In this document: piece after piece, positions 8,065 through 16,948 of the stretch
Numbering within the stretch: position 1 is the stretch's first letter
Layout of the letters: the number at the start of each line of letters is the position of its first letter
From: Clostridia bacterium
GTDB taxonomy: Bacteria > Bacillota > Clostridia > Christensenellales > Borkfalkiaceae
Reading direction: 5' to 3'
NCBI GenBank assembly: GCA_017445995.1
Contig: JAFSRT010000019.1
Span: forward strand, 1 to 64,000
Length of the DNA: 64,000 bases
The notes under the pieces: generated by a model
Seen by the model: only the letters and a program-made list of their open reading frames with translations
Database searches by the model: none
Told to the model about the DNA's origin: nothing
Position numbers and translations under genes: made by a program

Positions 8065-10164
8065 TTAAATCAGCACGCCTGCTTGATCAAGCTTATTTCT
8101 TATTTTCCAAATCAATTTAGCTTGCTTATCAGATGGAACTTTTTTATTATCAGCATAAGAAACAGCCAATTTTAACAAATCCATTTCCATAGGAGATAAT
8201 ATATGGCGCCTTAAGCCTTCATTCAAAAGTGTGTTCCAGTAGGCGCTACCAAGATTATATATTTCAACCATACAGTTGACTTCTCTTTCAAGTTTCTTTT
8301 CCTTGATTTCGCTTTTTATTTTGGATTCCATTAACTCTTTTGATATTAAATCATCTATGAATTGGGAATCTAATGACAGTGGTATAGTCTTATATCTTTT
8401 CCATGTATCCTCTTTTGAGCAATACTCTCTGGCGGACCCATTTGATTGCTGGATAAAGTCATTGGTAATATGAGCAACTTTCTCAATCTGTCGATTCAAC
8501 GACGGATATAACTCTTGCTTCCGCCAAATCAAGTCATAATCTATGCAATATCCAGTTGGAAGATTGCATATTATTTTTGATATTGTATATGGCACAATAA
8601 ATGGTTTAATATAACTTGCAGAAACATACCAATCCGAATTTTTCACAATCTTATCTGTTGCCTTGAAAAGAATTGCAAAACTGATTGCCATCTTGAAGAA
8701 CTCATCGTTAAAATACTCTGGCGTGGTTTGATACTTGCCGTCAATATATTCTGCAAAAAAAGACATGCATTTTTCGCCCCCTTTACTGACAACGTCCGGG
8801 CGCAATAATTCCGCACAAGTAAAAAATTTAGCAAGGTCTTCTTTTTTTATAAGTTGGTTTTTAGGGAATCTTCTTGCAAAGGCATCCTTTTCACTTTTTT
8901 TAACAATCTTGAATTGTTCTTGATCATATTTTCCACGCGACCTCTCATAATACCAAAAAGTATTATTGACATTATCTCCATATATTGGTGCAGGAATTTT
9001 TTTGGATAGCGCTTCAAATGTTCTATGAAACGGGTGGTTTGAGAAAAAGTCCGAATCTTTTACAGTGTTCTGCTTGTTTGCAAATCTTGATATGTTCTGA
9101 ATCATTGTGTCGTAATCATCATTTTTCACAACAGTTAATTTCATAGGAACAAAAATATTATCAAGAGGCATTTTGTCTTTCAATACGGCAGATGTCAATG
9201 AGGCGGTAGTTTGACCGCCATTAATTATTTGAAGATCCTCCATTGCCGTGATAAAACGTTTATCTGATGATAATGTAACTTCTGCTGCTGTACAGGCAAT
9301 TCCGTTATTATATGTAAAAAATTTCGTCGGTTCCTTTCTTATTGTTTCCCGTATCCCTTTATTTATTTTCCCGCGTGTGCTTAAAAAGGCGCGCACGTTG
9401 CCTTCAAGCAATCTGGAGCCATATTCGTAATAAATGCTGTGTAGAAAATATCCCGGTACTATAGCCAGATATGCATCATAATCAAGGTTTCCCGACATCT
9501 CTGCCTGAATACATGGGATACCGGACAATCCATAGTTCTTCGTTTCAATCAAAACAGGTTCACGATCTTTCCCTGATTGATATAAATCGTAAAATCTTTT
9601 GATACTCCATACATTCAATTCGACTTTTTTATCTAAAAAATCATCGCATCTGAAAGACGTAACCTTTTCGCTCAAAATCTTGTTAGTAATAATGAACAAT
9701 TTGATTTGGTTAATGGAATCATCGTTATCAAGGTCAACATAGTCTTTTTTCATACGTCGTCCGATATCTCGGCCAACAGGAACCATTTCATCCGTAATAT
9801 CGAAAAAGTCAAGAAGTCTTTCATCATAAGCTTCTTGAACAAAATTAAGCATTCTTGTTTTGATTGTATCTATGTCGGTCCTTGTCAATGTGGCATCCGC
9901 AATATCCTTAAAATCATTTGAAATAAGCACAAAAGATTTATCGGATTCGTCAAAGCCATATGCATCAAATGACATTATCCTGTTGTTTCTGCATTTTTTT
10001 TGTGTTGGCCGAATTCTCGGATCAGTCAATTCTCCCATAGAAGACAACTTATCCAAAGCATCCGTAAAAAAGTATTCGTCGGGAGTTACGCCTTCAATCT
10101 GAGCATTTATACGTATATCATCAAGATATTCCTTTTTATATTCATCAAAGGTAGTGTCTATCAT
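8065..10164 (-). CDS. AIPR family protein (abortive infection phage resistance)
   Basis: This 699-aa protein carries the AIPR signature: TKFFTYNNGIACTAAEV followed by LQIINGGQTTASL, in the middle of the chain. AIPR proteins occur in abortive-infection and restriction-type islands, and the core has been compared with nuclease-like folds. In the Mza-type arrangement it accompanies MutL/MORC and Z1 proteins, as it does here. The gene overlaps the DUF4420 stop by 4 nt and precedes dcm by 12 bases. It is full length with no frameshift. Its biochemical activity is not established from sequence. Confidence 0.88.
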   Translation of the reverse strand: MIDTTFDEYKKEYLDDIRINAQIEGVTPDEYFFTDALDKLSSMGELTDPRIRPTQKKCRNNRIMSFDAYGFDESDKSFVLISNDFKDIADATLTRTDIDTIKTRMLNFVQEAYDERLLDFFDITDEMVPVGRDIGRRMKKDYVDLDNDDSINQIKLFIITNKILSEKVTSFRCDDFLDKKVELNVWSIKRFYDLYQSGKDREPVLIETKNYGLSGIPCIQAEMSGNLDYDAYLAIVPGYFLHSIYYEYGSRLLEGNVRAFLSTRGKINKGIRETIRKEPTKFFTYNNGIACTAAEVTLSSDKRFITAMEDLQIINGGQTTASLTSAVLKDKMPLDNIFVPMKLTVVKNDDYDTMIQNISRFANKQNTVKDSDFFSNHPFHRTFEALSKKIPAPIYGDNVNNTFWYYERSRGKYDQEQFKIVKKSEKDAFARRFPKNQLIKKEDLAKFFTCAELLRPDVVSKGGEKCMSFFAEYIDGKYQTTPEYFNDEFFKMAISFAILFKATDKIVKNSDWYVSASYIKPFIVPYTISKIICNLPTGYCIDYDLIWRKQELYPSLNRQIEKVAHITNDFIQQSNGSAREYCSKEDTWKRYKTIPLSLDSQFIDDLISKELMESKIKSEIKEKKLEREVNCMVEIYNLGSAYWNTLLNEGLRRHILSPMEMDLLKLAVSYADNKKVPSDKQAKLIWKIRNKLDQAGVLI

Positions 10165-11078
10165 AGTGTCTCCTTAAATTTTTCTATAAGTGAAATCAAA
10201 ACTTCGTATTGTACTTTACCAATCCCTGCCGCAAGTTGTTCAGCCTTAATGCGTGGGAATTCGTCGCAAACTGAGTAACTGTCAACGGAAATAAAGTTAT
10301 ACACATAATTATCGTAAACTTCATTGTACGCATATCCGACTTGCTTTAATTTCTCAATAAAAATATCTTTGTCAGAATCAAGTTCAAAGGATTGAAGTAT
10401 GCCATTTACAAGATTATTAAGTGAAACACCGTTAAAACTCGGGCTCATTTTTTCCATCCGGTAAATCACCAGTTTTCCAACATTCTCACTGTCTAATTGT
10501 TCTATTGAAGAAATAAACACAGAGTTTTTGAAAGAATTGATTGTTTTTATTTCAAACCAATCATCTTCATAAGAAAAATCTTTATGCGTTGGTTCCGGTC
10601 CACTCCACCCATTCAAAGCTTTTGTTGTGCCATATCTTTTTACGGCAAATTTTTGCAAAAATAACAGTTCGCCAATTAAGCCAAGGATCTCATTTTCATT
10701 TAAAAGTTTTGAAGAACCATAGAACATTTTTTTCCATTGATTATACCGATTTACAATTTCCACATAACCGTTATCACCGGAATAGTTTTCGGTCTGTGTT
10801 ATGATATCTTCACAAAAACTATAAAAAAGAGAGAGATTGTCAACAGAATTAAAACAAAACAGCAAGGAATTATAATTCGTTGTTTTTATCTGTTTTATTT
10901 CAAGCAGAGCATTGCCGACAACCTTAACTGGTTGAAAAACCCCGTTATACCGAAGCGTTGGATATCCTTTTTCATTCTTTCCAAGATATAGCTCAAGAGG
11001 GTGATTATCAGACACTCTTACGTATTGGGAATTATTTATAACCAATGATAGCTTGATTCTGACCTCTTCTTTATTCAT
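10161..11078 (-). CDS. DUF4420 / PD-(D/E)XK motif protein
   Basis: I place the start at ATG 11078, inside the last codons of the Z1 gene, 9 nt after GGAG; the longer reading from 11111 has no suitable signal. The 305-aa product has EILGLIGELLFLQ and then HKDFSYEDDWFEIKT, which fits the conserved glutamate and D...EXK of a PD-(D/E)XK nuclease core and the DUF4420 family. These proteins are regular partners of Z1 and AIPR genes. The stop overlaps the AIPR start by 4 nt. Nuclease activity is likely but inferred. Confidence 0.85.
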   Translation of the reverse strand: MNKEEVRIKLSLVINNSQYVRVSDNHPLELYLGKNEKGYPTLRYNGVFQPVKVVGNALLEIKQIKTTNYNSLLFCFNSVDNLSLFYSFCEDIITQTENYSGDNGYVEIVNRYNQWKKMFYGSSKLLNENEILGLIGELLFLQKFAVKRYGTTKALNGWSGPEPTHKDFSYEDDWFEIKTINSFKNSVFISSIEQLDSENVGKLVIYRMEKMSPSFNGVSLNNLVNGILQSFELDSDKDIFIEKLKQVGYAYNEVYDNYVYNFISVDSYSVCDEFPRIKAEQLAAGIGKVQYEVLISLIEKFKETL

Positions 11079-13842
11079 TACAATCTTCTCCTTCCTCGTG
11101 ATCTTTATCAAAATAGTTGACTGTCTTATTTACAGTATACAAAATACTCACGCTGACAGCATCATCTTTCCTTGGGAAACCGATAGCATATCCTACAAGA
11201 TACTTATGCTCTCTTTTCCATAACTCATATAAGACTTTTGCATTCTCAACTGCAGAAGATACACCAGTGTGCGCGTCATCGTCAGAAACATCCTCATTAT
11301 CCGGATAAATAAAATAAATGATCAAAAGCGGATTGCGTCCCTTTATCATATAATCCGATGAACGAGTACACTCTATTGTTTTGCATTGATCTTCAGATAA
11401 TCCGTTTTTTGTGTCTTCTTTACCGCCAAGACGCAAATGTTGACGGTTTATTCTTATAACTGTTTTATCTTCATCCGGAACATCATAAGCCCTGTGAACC
11501 AAAGGGTTGTCGATGTTTAATTCCGGAAAAACAAAACGTTCGTTGCTGTTCTTTTGGCCTCCTATTATTAGCACATCAAAATAATCAAGTTCTGTATCCG
11601 CCCGTTTCAAAAAACTCAGAATTTGCTTTGCGTCAAAATAACTTTCTGCTTTATGTACAGAAACAGATGATAATAGCTGTATCACGTCTTTCTTTGGAAT
11701 ATCTCTGAAATACGGATGTCTGACATTGGAGTCTTTTTGTGATACGTCAATTTTTTTAAGAAATTCCAGTGTTGCATCAATGTTCTGTTCAATAACATTA
11801 AGGTCCCGATGAATATGAGGGGTCTCGAAAACACTTCCATAAAACGATTTACGATAAACCATCTTTTTTGTGTTTCGACTTTTATTTGCGGCGGTTATAC
11901 CCAAATCGATAGAATCATTACGGACACGGATACCATATTCTTCCGGTTTCTTTTTTTGCCTGCCCATTATTTCTATATCTTTTCGCAAGTCTTCAATTGA
12001 TCTGCAAATATATTGATAGTAATTTGCTGATTCTTTCGTAATGAATATCTTACATAAGTCTGCGTACCCTTCACGATAACCAAACCATCTGCCCATCTGC
12101 ATCAGGACATCAAAGGTAGCAGTATTGCGATAAAAATAACTAACGCATAAACCCTCCAGCGTTAATCCACGAGATAAAGCGAGACCTCCTATTGCAATTA
12201 CACGCAATCCTGTCTCTTTATGATCATCATAATTTAATTTCGCCGATTGCTTTGAAGAGTTTACAACAACAATCTGAATATCTTTTATCGCCTGATAAAG
12301 ATTTTTCAGAATACTTTCCCACGTGATTTTAGATCCATTTGAAATGATATTACTGTATTCTGTGTCGAATGTTTCTTTTAACGAAGCAATTAATGGATTT
12401 GTCAACGCATAATCCGGATCAAGTTTATGTGTTTGTTTTACGGCGTTTCTGATCTGTGTATAATAATCGTCAATGATATCCTTTATGACCCGCTGAACTT
12501 TTGTAAAGCGAGTCATATTGATCAGCATAGAGCGATTTGTTTTTATATTAACATTTGCATCGCGGATATCGCGAATCGTATTTGCTATTAAAAAAGTATT
12601 TACCGCATTGTACAGAGAACCAAACAATTTGTCTCCACACCATTCTTTTTTGTGTTTCATCGGGAACAATGATTCGTCCCCGTCCTTTATATAGCGGACA
12701 TTATCATTTGTATCGAAAAAATATTTTCTCGATCCGCAATAGTTTGATGGCGCTTTCAATGAATAAATAAAATCGCGAGGGAAGAGGTCGTCCTTCAACA
12801 TTTCGTCTTCACTGTCATAACTGATAAAAACATTGGCAAAAGGTGTGGCGGTAAATCCCACATAACTACTACGAGAAAATAATTTCAGAATATTACGGAT
12901 ATACTTGTTGATTTTGGTAGGATCATCTTCTAGTTTACGTGTATTGATACTTGCATTATCGGCTTCATCATCAATAAGCAGCATCGGCGCTTTGATTTGC
13001 TGATATTGCTTAGTTGTATTAATATTTTTCAGTGAAGTGTAAAGCTTACTGAGAACGCTTGCATTTTTCTTCACAACGAAAATCATTGGTTCGCTTGGAT
13101 AATTGCTGATTTTTATATTTGTGTTCTGATCGTCGTCAGCGACAAAATCCTTTAATCTGCTTGTAAAAGACTTCGGGGTTTTATCGCCGCGACCAACTCC
13201 TACGTCTACGGCAGAAACAACATCATATCCGACAAAGCCTTCTTCAACACGTATTTGTGTTTGTTTTCTCAAGCTTTCAATTGTTCCGGTCAGTATTAAA
13301 ATCACCTTATAGCCAGCATCTGCGGCTTTAGTTATGAGTCCGAGATAATTTGATGTTTTCCCAGACTGCACATCGCCAACCACAAGACCCCGAACGGAAA
13401 ACCCGCTTTCTTCATTTGGGTTGCCCAAATATGACATTATTTTTCTGAGTGTGTCATTTTCAAGTGTCTTAATAACTTCTGGCGCAAAATGCTTTTGAAC
13501 CGCAAGATATGTTTTGTATCGTTCCCAATAGTATTCCTCATTCCCTGCGTTCAAAAAATCTTCATACCACTTATAATCATGCGTATAATCTCCAAGAAGG
13601 GCATCACCTTCTTCCTGATAAACCGAATGAATCGCTTTTATTTTGTTGGAGACAATAACTATTTCCGAATCCGACAATGCTATTTCGGGCAGACTTTGCC
13701 TGTATTTTTCTTCTGTTGATTTAATGGAATCAAGAATGCTTTGTTCATCAGGGACATAAAATGGATTTATAATTTTCTTAACTTTAATGTCGCTGGAATA
13801 AAGATTAAGATATACATCAAATATTTCTTCACGGGTTTTCAT
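11071..13842 (-). CDS. Z1 domain superfamily 2 helicase/ATPase
   Basis: This 923-aa protein has a helicase core: Walker A VGDVQSGKTSNYL, motif II LLIDDEADNAS, motif III FTATPFANVF, and in the C-terminal half the Z1 signature GGLALSRGLTLEGL followed by QMGRWFGYR. Z1 ATPases were described together with MORC/MutL-type ATPases in prokaryotic defence operons and are the second core part of Mza. It probably moves on or remodels DNA and is coupled to the GHKL ATPase next door. It overlaps the upstream gene by 14 bases and the DUF4420 gene by 8. Confidence 0.92.
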   Translation of the reverse strand: MKTREEIFDVYLNLYSSDIKVKKIINPFYVPDEQSILDSIKSTEEKYRQSLPEIALSDSEIVIVSNKIKAIHSVYQEEGDALLGDYTHDYKWYEDFLNAGNEEYYWERYKTYLAVQKHFAPEVIKTLENDTLRKIMSYLGNPNEESGFSVRGLVVGDVQSGKTSNYLGLITKAADAGYKVILILTGTIESLRKQTQIRVEEGFVGYDVVSAVDVGVGRGDKTPKSFTSRLKDFVADDDQNTNIKISNYPSEPMIFVVKKNASVLSKLYTSLKNINTTKQYQQIKAPMLLIDDEADNASINTRKLEDDPTKINKYIRNILKLFSRSSYVGFTATPFANVFISYDSEDEMLKDDLFPRDFIYSLKAPSNYCGSRKYFFDTNDNVRYIKDGDESLFPMKHKKEWCGDKLFGSLYNAVNTFLIANTIRDIRDANVNIKTNRSMLINMTRFTKVQRVIKDIIDDYYTQIRNAVKQTHKLDPDYALTNPLIASLKETFDTEYSNIISNGSKITWESILKNLYQAIKDIQIVVVNSSKQSAKLNYDDHKETGLRVIAIGGLALSRGLTLEGLCVSYFYRNTATFDVLMQMGRWFGYREGYADLCKIFITKESANYYQYICRSIEDLRKDIEIMGRQKKKPEEYGIRVRNDSIDLGITAANKSRNTKKMVYRKSFYGSVFETPHIHRDLNVIEQNIDATLEFLKKIDVSQKDSNVRHPYFRDIPKKDVIQLLSSVSVHKAESYFDAKQILSFLKRADTELDYFDVLIIGGQKNSNERFVFPELNIDNPLVHRAYDVPDEDKTVIRINRQHLRLGGKEDTKNGLSEDQCKTIECTRSSDYMIKGRNPLLIIYFIYPDNEDVSDDDAHTGVSSAVENAKVLYELWKREHKYLVGYAIGFPRKDDAVSVSILYTVNKTVNYFDKDHEEGEDCNE

Positions 13843-15316
13843 TTGTTATGATCTCCTTGATTCTATCAGCTATTCTCTCATCGTTAAATGGCTCGGATTG
13901 TGTCAATAACGCCAAAACTTCCTCATCGCTTTTTTGAATAATACTTTTTAGCATTTTGAATTGCGAGACACCTTCCAACACAATTGCTTCAAACTGTTCA
14001 TCTTCAATACCTGTCGCATTGTTTTTATTGCAAATTGCATTGTAAATATCATCAAAAGGCAACGTCGTTGAAATTATATCGATAAAATTCAGAATTTTTC
14101 TTTTGTCGCTATCATCAAATTCATCCAAAAAACGCTTAATAAATGCGGCCTCTTTGTTTATAAAGAAACGTTCTTTTTGATTTAAAACCAAAGATTTATT
14201 CCAAATTTTATTATCGTCACGCTCTAATGTCAAACGTGTGCGTTTAGTAGTTTTTTCTTTGGAACGATAACAAACATCTCTAACTGCTTTTTTCAGATAG
14301 TTTAGTATCTGACGAGGGATAGTGGCATTTTGTTTTTTTATGTCAATGTCCCAAATTTCATCCAGCGAATTTGGAATATCCACTTTGATTCTACCGTATT
14401 TCAGCAATTCCGGACTAACGCCTGATGACGAAAGACGGAACCACTTCCCATAAATAATTAATCGGTCATTACGATAAATATAGAACCCTTGATCATTACG
14501 CAACGCCTCAATTCCGCCAAGTTTATTAATGTCTTCATCAGTAAGATCTGTCATGTGCGGAAGAATAAACGGTTGAACTTTTATTGTTTCACCTTCTACG
14601 GTGATTTCACTTATCTTCTTTGAATCAGTTTTCGGATGGTTTTCCAAAAATGGATCAAATGGTTCCAGCAAATCGTTATTCACATAAATTTTGAACGGCT
14701 TAAATTTATTCGCTAAAAATCTATGAAAAACCAAACGTAAGTGTTTTTCTGCCTCCGCCATTTCATCAGACAAGTACTCCCTGACTTTCCCACTGTTTTT
14801 CTTATACGCAATATCAAAGTTCTGCCAGACAACCAAAGTTCCCATCGGCATCTTTGATAGTTTTTCAAAACAAGGCACAGATAATATTTCTTCATATTCA
14901 AGTTCAAGACATTGCCATTTTTTTTCAGGATCATTAATAACTGAATCAAGATCCCACTGAAATGCCGATATCTCAGCATTATTCTTGGAGATAACGGTTA
15001 AAATGCGACATTGTGACAGTGAGGCTGATTTTAGTCCCAAGCCAAATCTACCCAAATCGGACGACGAGTACTCTCTGTCGCTGCCGTATTTCATTGCATT
15101 GAACAAATCATTTCGAGACATTCCTTTTCCGTCATCAAGGATGGTAACATTCAAGTTGTCGTCATTAATTGGAATCTCAATATATACATTCTTTGCACAA
15201 GCCGATATAGAATTATCAACGATATCCGCCAAAGCCGTTTTGAAAGTATATCCGATTGATCTCATCGAATTCATTAAAACGCTGGGGGAGGGCATATTTT
15301 CAATTTTAACCGCCAT
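13829..15316 (-). CDS. MORC/MutL-like GHKL ATPase
   Basis: This 495-aa protein has the GHKL ATPase motifs ADIVDNSISA (29-38), DDGKGM and GRFGLGLKSASLSQC, as in MutL, Hsp90 and MORC proteins. The rest lacks an obvious MutL endonuclease motif. Prokaryotic MORC/MutL-like proteins of this kind pair with Z1 helicases, and the first letter of Mza refers to this protein type. It is the first gene of the operon, with GAGGAATAAAC before ATG. ATP-driven dimer clamping on DNA is the expected behaviour of the fold; a sensor role is inference. Confidence 0.9.
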   Translation of the reverse strand: MAVKIENMPSPSVLMNSMRSIGYTFKTALADIVDNSISACAKNVYIEIPINDDNLNVTILDDGKGMSRNDLFNAMKYGSDREYSSSDLGRFGLGLKSASLSQCRILTVISKNNAEISAFQWDLDSVINDPEKKWQCLELEYEEILSVPCFEKLSKMPMGTLVVWQNFDIAYKKNSGKVREYLSDEMAEAEKHLRLVFHRFLANKFKPFKIYVNNDLLEPFDPFLENHPKTDSKKISEITVEGETIKVQPFILPHMTDLTDEDINKLGGIEALRNDQGFYIYRNDRLIIYGKWFRLSSSGVSPELLKYGRIKVDIPNSLDEIWDIDIKKQNATIPRQILNYLKKAVRDVCYRSKEKTTKRTRLTLERDDNKIWNKSLVLNQKERFFINKEAAFIKRFLDEFDDSDKRKILNFIDIISTTLPFDDIYNAICNKNNATGIEDEQFEAIVLEGVSQFKMLKSIIQKSDEEVLALLTQSEPFNDERIADRIKEIITNENP

Positions 15317-15348
15317 GTTTATTCCTCGTTTGCAATTTCATAGATTTT

Positions 15349-15400
15349 GCTAAAATCACCTTGATTTTAGCACAGCAAATATGACAGTTTTAGTCATATT
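15349..15400. promoter_or_regulatory. Two inverted repeats upstream of the Mza-like operon
   Basis: A perfect 10-base inverted repeat (GCTAAAATCA, CCT, TGATTTTAGC; 15349-15371) and a second one of 8 bases with a 7-base spacer (AATATGAC ... GTCATATT; 15378-15400) lie 33 to 84 bases before the first operon gene. A TATAAT (15449-15454, minus strand) lies upstream without a good -35. Neither repeat has a U-run, so they look like operators or leader hairpins rather than terminators. Confidence 0.5.
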
Positions 15401-15468
15401 AAACAATTTTTCTGTTCTAAATTTTTTTTACTTTTGCAAATTAATGATATTATACAAAAGCAACTTTG

Positions 15469-16179
15469 TTAAATGCTTACGATCAAAGCATTTATTAATA
15501 CCCATTGAGTTTGATTCGAGTAATCAATTTTACCTTCTTTTGCACAATCGTTTATATCTGTCGTAAACTGTATTCTGAATGGCTCAGGTAAACAGTTTTT
15601 TAGGTTTATAATATTCGTCCATATAGAACCGTTGCCGTCACCGACACTACATTTCTTCAAATTCTTGTTATCCAACAAAAAGCGATTATGACTTACTTCG
15701 TTTCGCAATGCTACAATGGCATACAAATCTTTCGTCAGTTTGGATAAATCATTCGGTTTCCTGTAATTAGAGAATATTTCTTTTTTATCCTTTTCAGAAA
15801 GCATTAGTACTTGAGTTATTAATTGATAAAATGTCAACTCGGACAATGCGGTCGAGAACGTTCCGAATTTGTTAAGATTGGTTTTCATTGGAGCGGAACA
15901 CCTAATTCGATCAATGTTGTCACTGTACTTATTTGAGATAAACGCGCGAATGCTTTCTTCCAAAAGTCCGATATATTTATAAAGAACCCGGCGTATCCGT
16001 TTATCGTAACGAAAAGCGGTTGCAATTTCGGCATACGAGACTTTTTCACCGGACAAGCTTTCTAAATGTTGACGGACATGATCGTGCTCGTCAACGCCAC
16101 GGTATTGAAGATAATGAACCGACTTCTTTTTCTCTTCTTCGGTTATTATTACTTTATTCCAAAACTCTTCGTACGTCAT
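15469..16179 (-). CDS. HEPN-domain Abi-like protein (probable toxin)
   Basis: This 236-aa helical protein contains ALRNEVSHNR, where R159 and H164 form the RX4H catalytic motif of HEPN ribonucleases. The region EIATAFRYDKRIRRVLYKYIGLLEESIRAFISNKY resembles the Abi_2 (AbiD/AbiF) family. It starts 7 bases after a nucleotidyltransferase-like gene, the classic HEPN-MNT pairing, in which HEPN is an RNase toxin and MNT the antitoxin. It lies directly upstream of the Mza-like operon on the same strand. Toxicity is inferred from the motif. Confidence 0.78.
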   Translation of the reverse strand: MTYEEFWNKVIITEEEKKKSVHYLQYRGVDEHDHVRQHLESLSGEKVSYAEIATAFRYDKRIRRVLYKYIGLLEESIRAFISNKYSDNIDRIRCSAPMKTNLNKFGTFSTALSELTFYQLITQVLMLSEKDKKEIFSNYRKPNDLSKLTKDLYAIVALRNEVSHNRFLLDNKNLKKCSVGDGNGSIWTNIINLKNCLPEPFRIQFTTDINDCAKEGKIDYSNQTQWVLINALIVSI

Positions 16180-16186
16180 AGTAAGG

Positions 16187-16807
16187 CTAATCGCAAATCT
16201 CGTTGATCGCTTGGATCAGTATTGAAAACGAAGCGATGTCATCTTGCTTAGACAAATAATGATTTTTCAATTCAAGATATATATCGCGCAAATCATTCCA
16301 TTTTCCAGCGGCTTTTATCGCTTTGATTTTGGTTTGATAATTGCGCGAATGGCGTACTTCATTCCAATAGTACTGTTCGGTCGCTTTATTGTGTACGATC
16401 TTCAGATAATTGCCGGTGTTACCTTCGCACATGATGGCAACGTCGAAAGAAAAGTGTAAGCGATTTCCATAAATCAATTTCGACGTTATTACCGAGGTTG
16501 AATTTTCTGCGGGCTTAAATCCCAAATCCGGATTCGTTTCATTAAATGCTTTAATGAACAGTTCCTTTATCTTTTTGGGGTTATTTATTAGTCCTTGTTT
16601 GTCCTTTTGCAAAATAAAATTATAGTCTAAATCGAACTCGCCATTTTCTCCGTTTTTGGTAATAAGGTTATTGCTTCCGCTTCCGATTAGAATAAATTGA
16701 AAAGTAAAGTAATCTTTGAGCCAACTCTGTTGAACATTTTTAATAATGGTTTCGCAGGCGTTTTTTAATTCCTTTAACTCCTGTTTGTCATATACGTAAT
16801 CAAACAT
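16187..16807 (-). CDS. Minimal nucleotidyltransferase-like protein (probable antitoxin)
   Basis: This 206-aa protein has the polymerase-beta-type nucleotidyltransferase core: GSGSNN (42-47) followed by EFDLDYNF with D59 and D61 as metal ligands. The spacing between GS and DxD is longer than in short MNT antitoxins. It starts 7 nt after CAGGAG and precedes the HEPN gene by 7 bases. MNT proteins can neutralise HEPN toxins by adding AMP to them. The pairing supports this role here, but family membership beyond the NTase core is not certain. Confidence 0.72.
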   Translation of the reverse strand: MFDYVYDKQELKELKNACETIIKNVQQSWLKDYFTFQFILIGSGSNNLITKNGENGEFDLDYNFILQKDKQGLINNPKKIKELFIKAFNETNPDLGFKPAENSTSVITSKLIYGNRLHFSFDVAIMCEGNTGNYLKIVHNKATEQYYWNEVRHSRNYQTKIKAIKAAGKWNDLRDIYLELKNHYLSKQDDIASFSILIQAINEICD

Positions 16808-16898
16808 TTATATTCTCCTGAAAGGTCTTCTTAAAAAATGCTTTCCTTTTTTTATAGTACTAATCATAACTTTTAGTTGTATTTTTGTATTTTGTTGA

Positions 16899-16942
16899 TA
16901 TAATTCAAGTTCCCAAAATTAAATAATAGTTGAATTTGGGAA
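16899..16942 (+). repeat. Left inverted repeat bracketing the AAA_14/DUF4143 gene
   Basis: The inner 33 bases (16910-16942), itself an imperfect palindrome TTCCCAAA ... TTTGGGAA, match the reverse complement of 18171-18203 at 28 of 33 positions; weaker similarity continues 11 bases outward. It lies 6 bases beyond the stop codon of the ATPase gene. Confidence 0.7.
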
Positions 16943-16948
16943 ACAATC

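Noticed and set aside
8643..8834. 63-aa minus-strand ORF inside the AIPR gene
   Set aside because: It is an alternative frame of the intact AIPR gene with no binding site and no recognisable family.
14713..14979. 88-aa minus-strand ORF inside the MORC-like gene
   Set aside because: It is a shadow frame of the well-supported GHKL ATPase.
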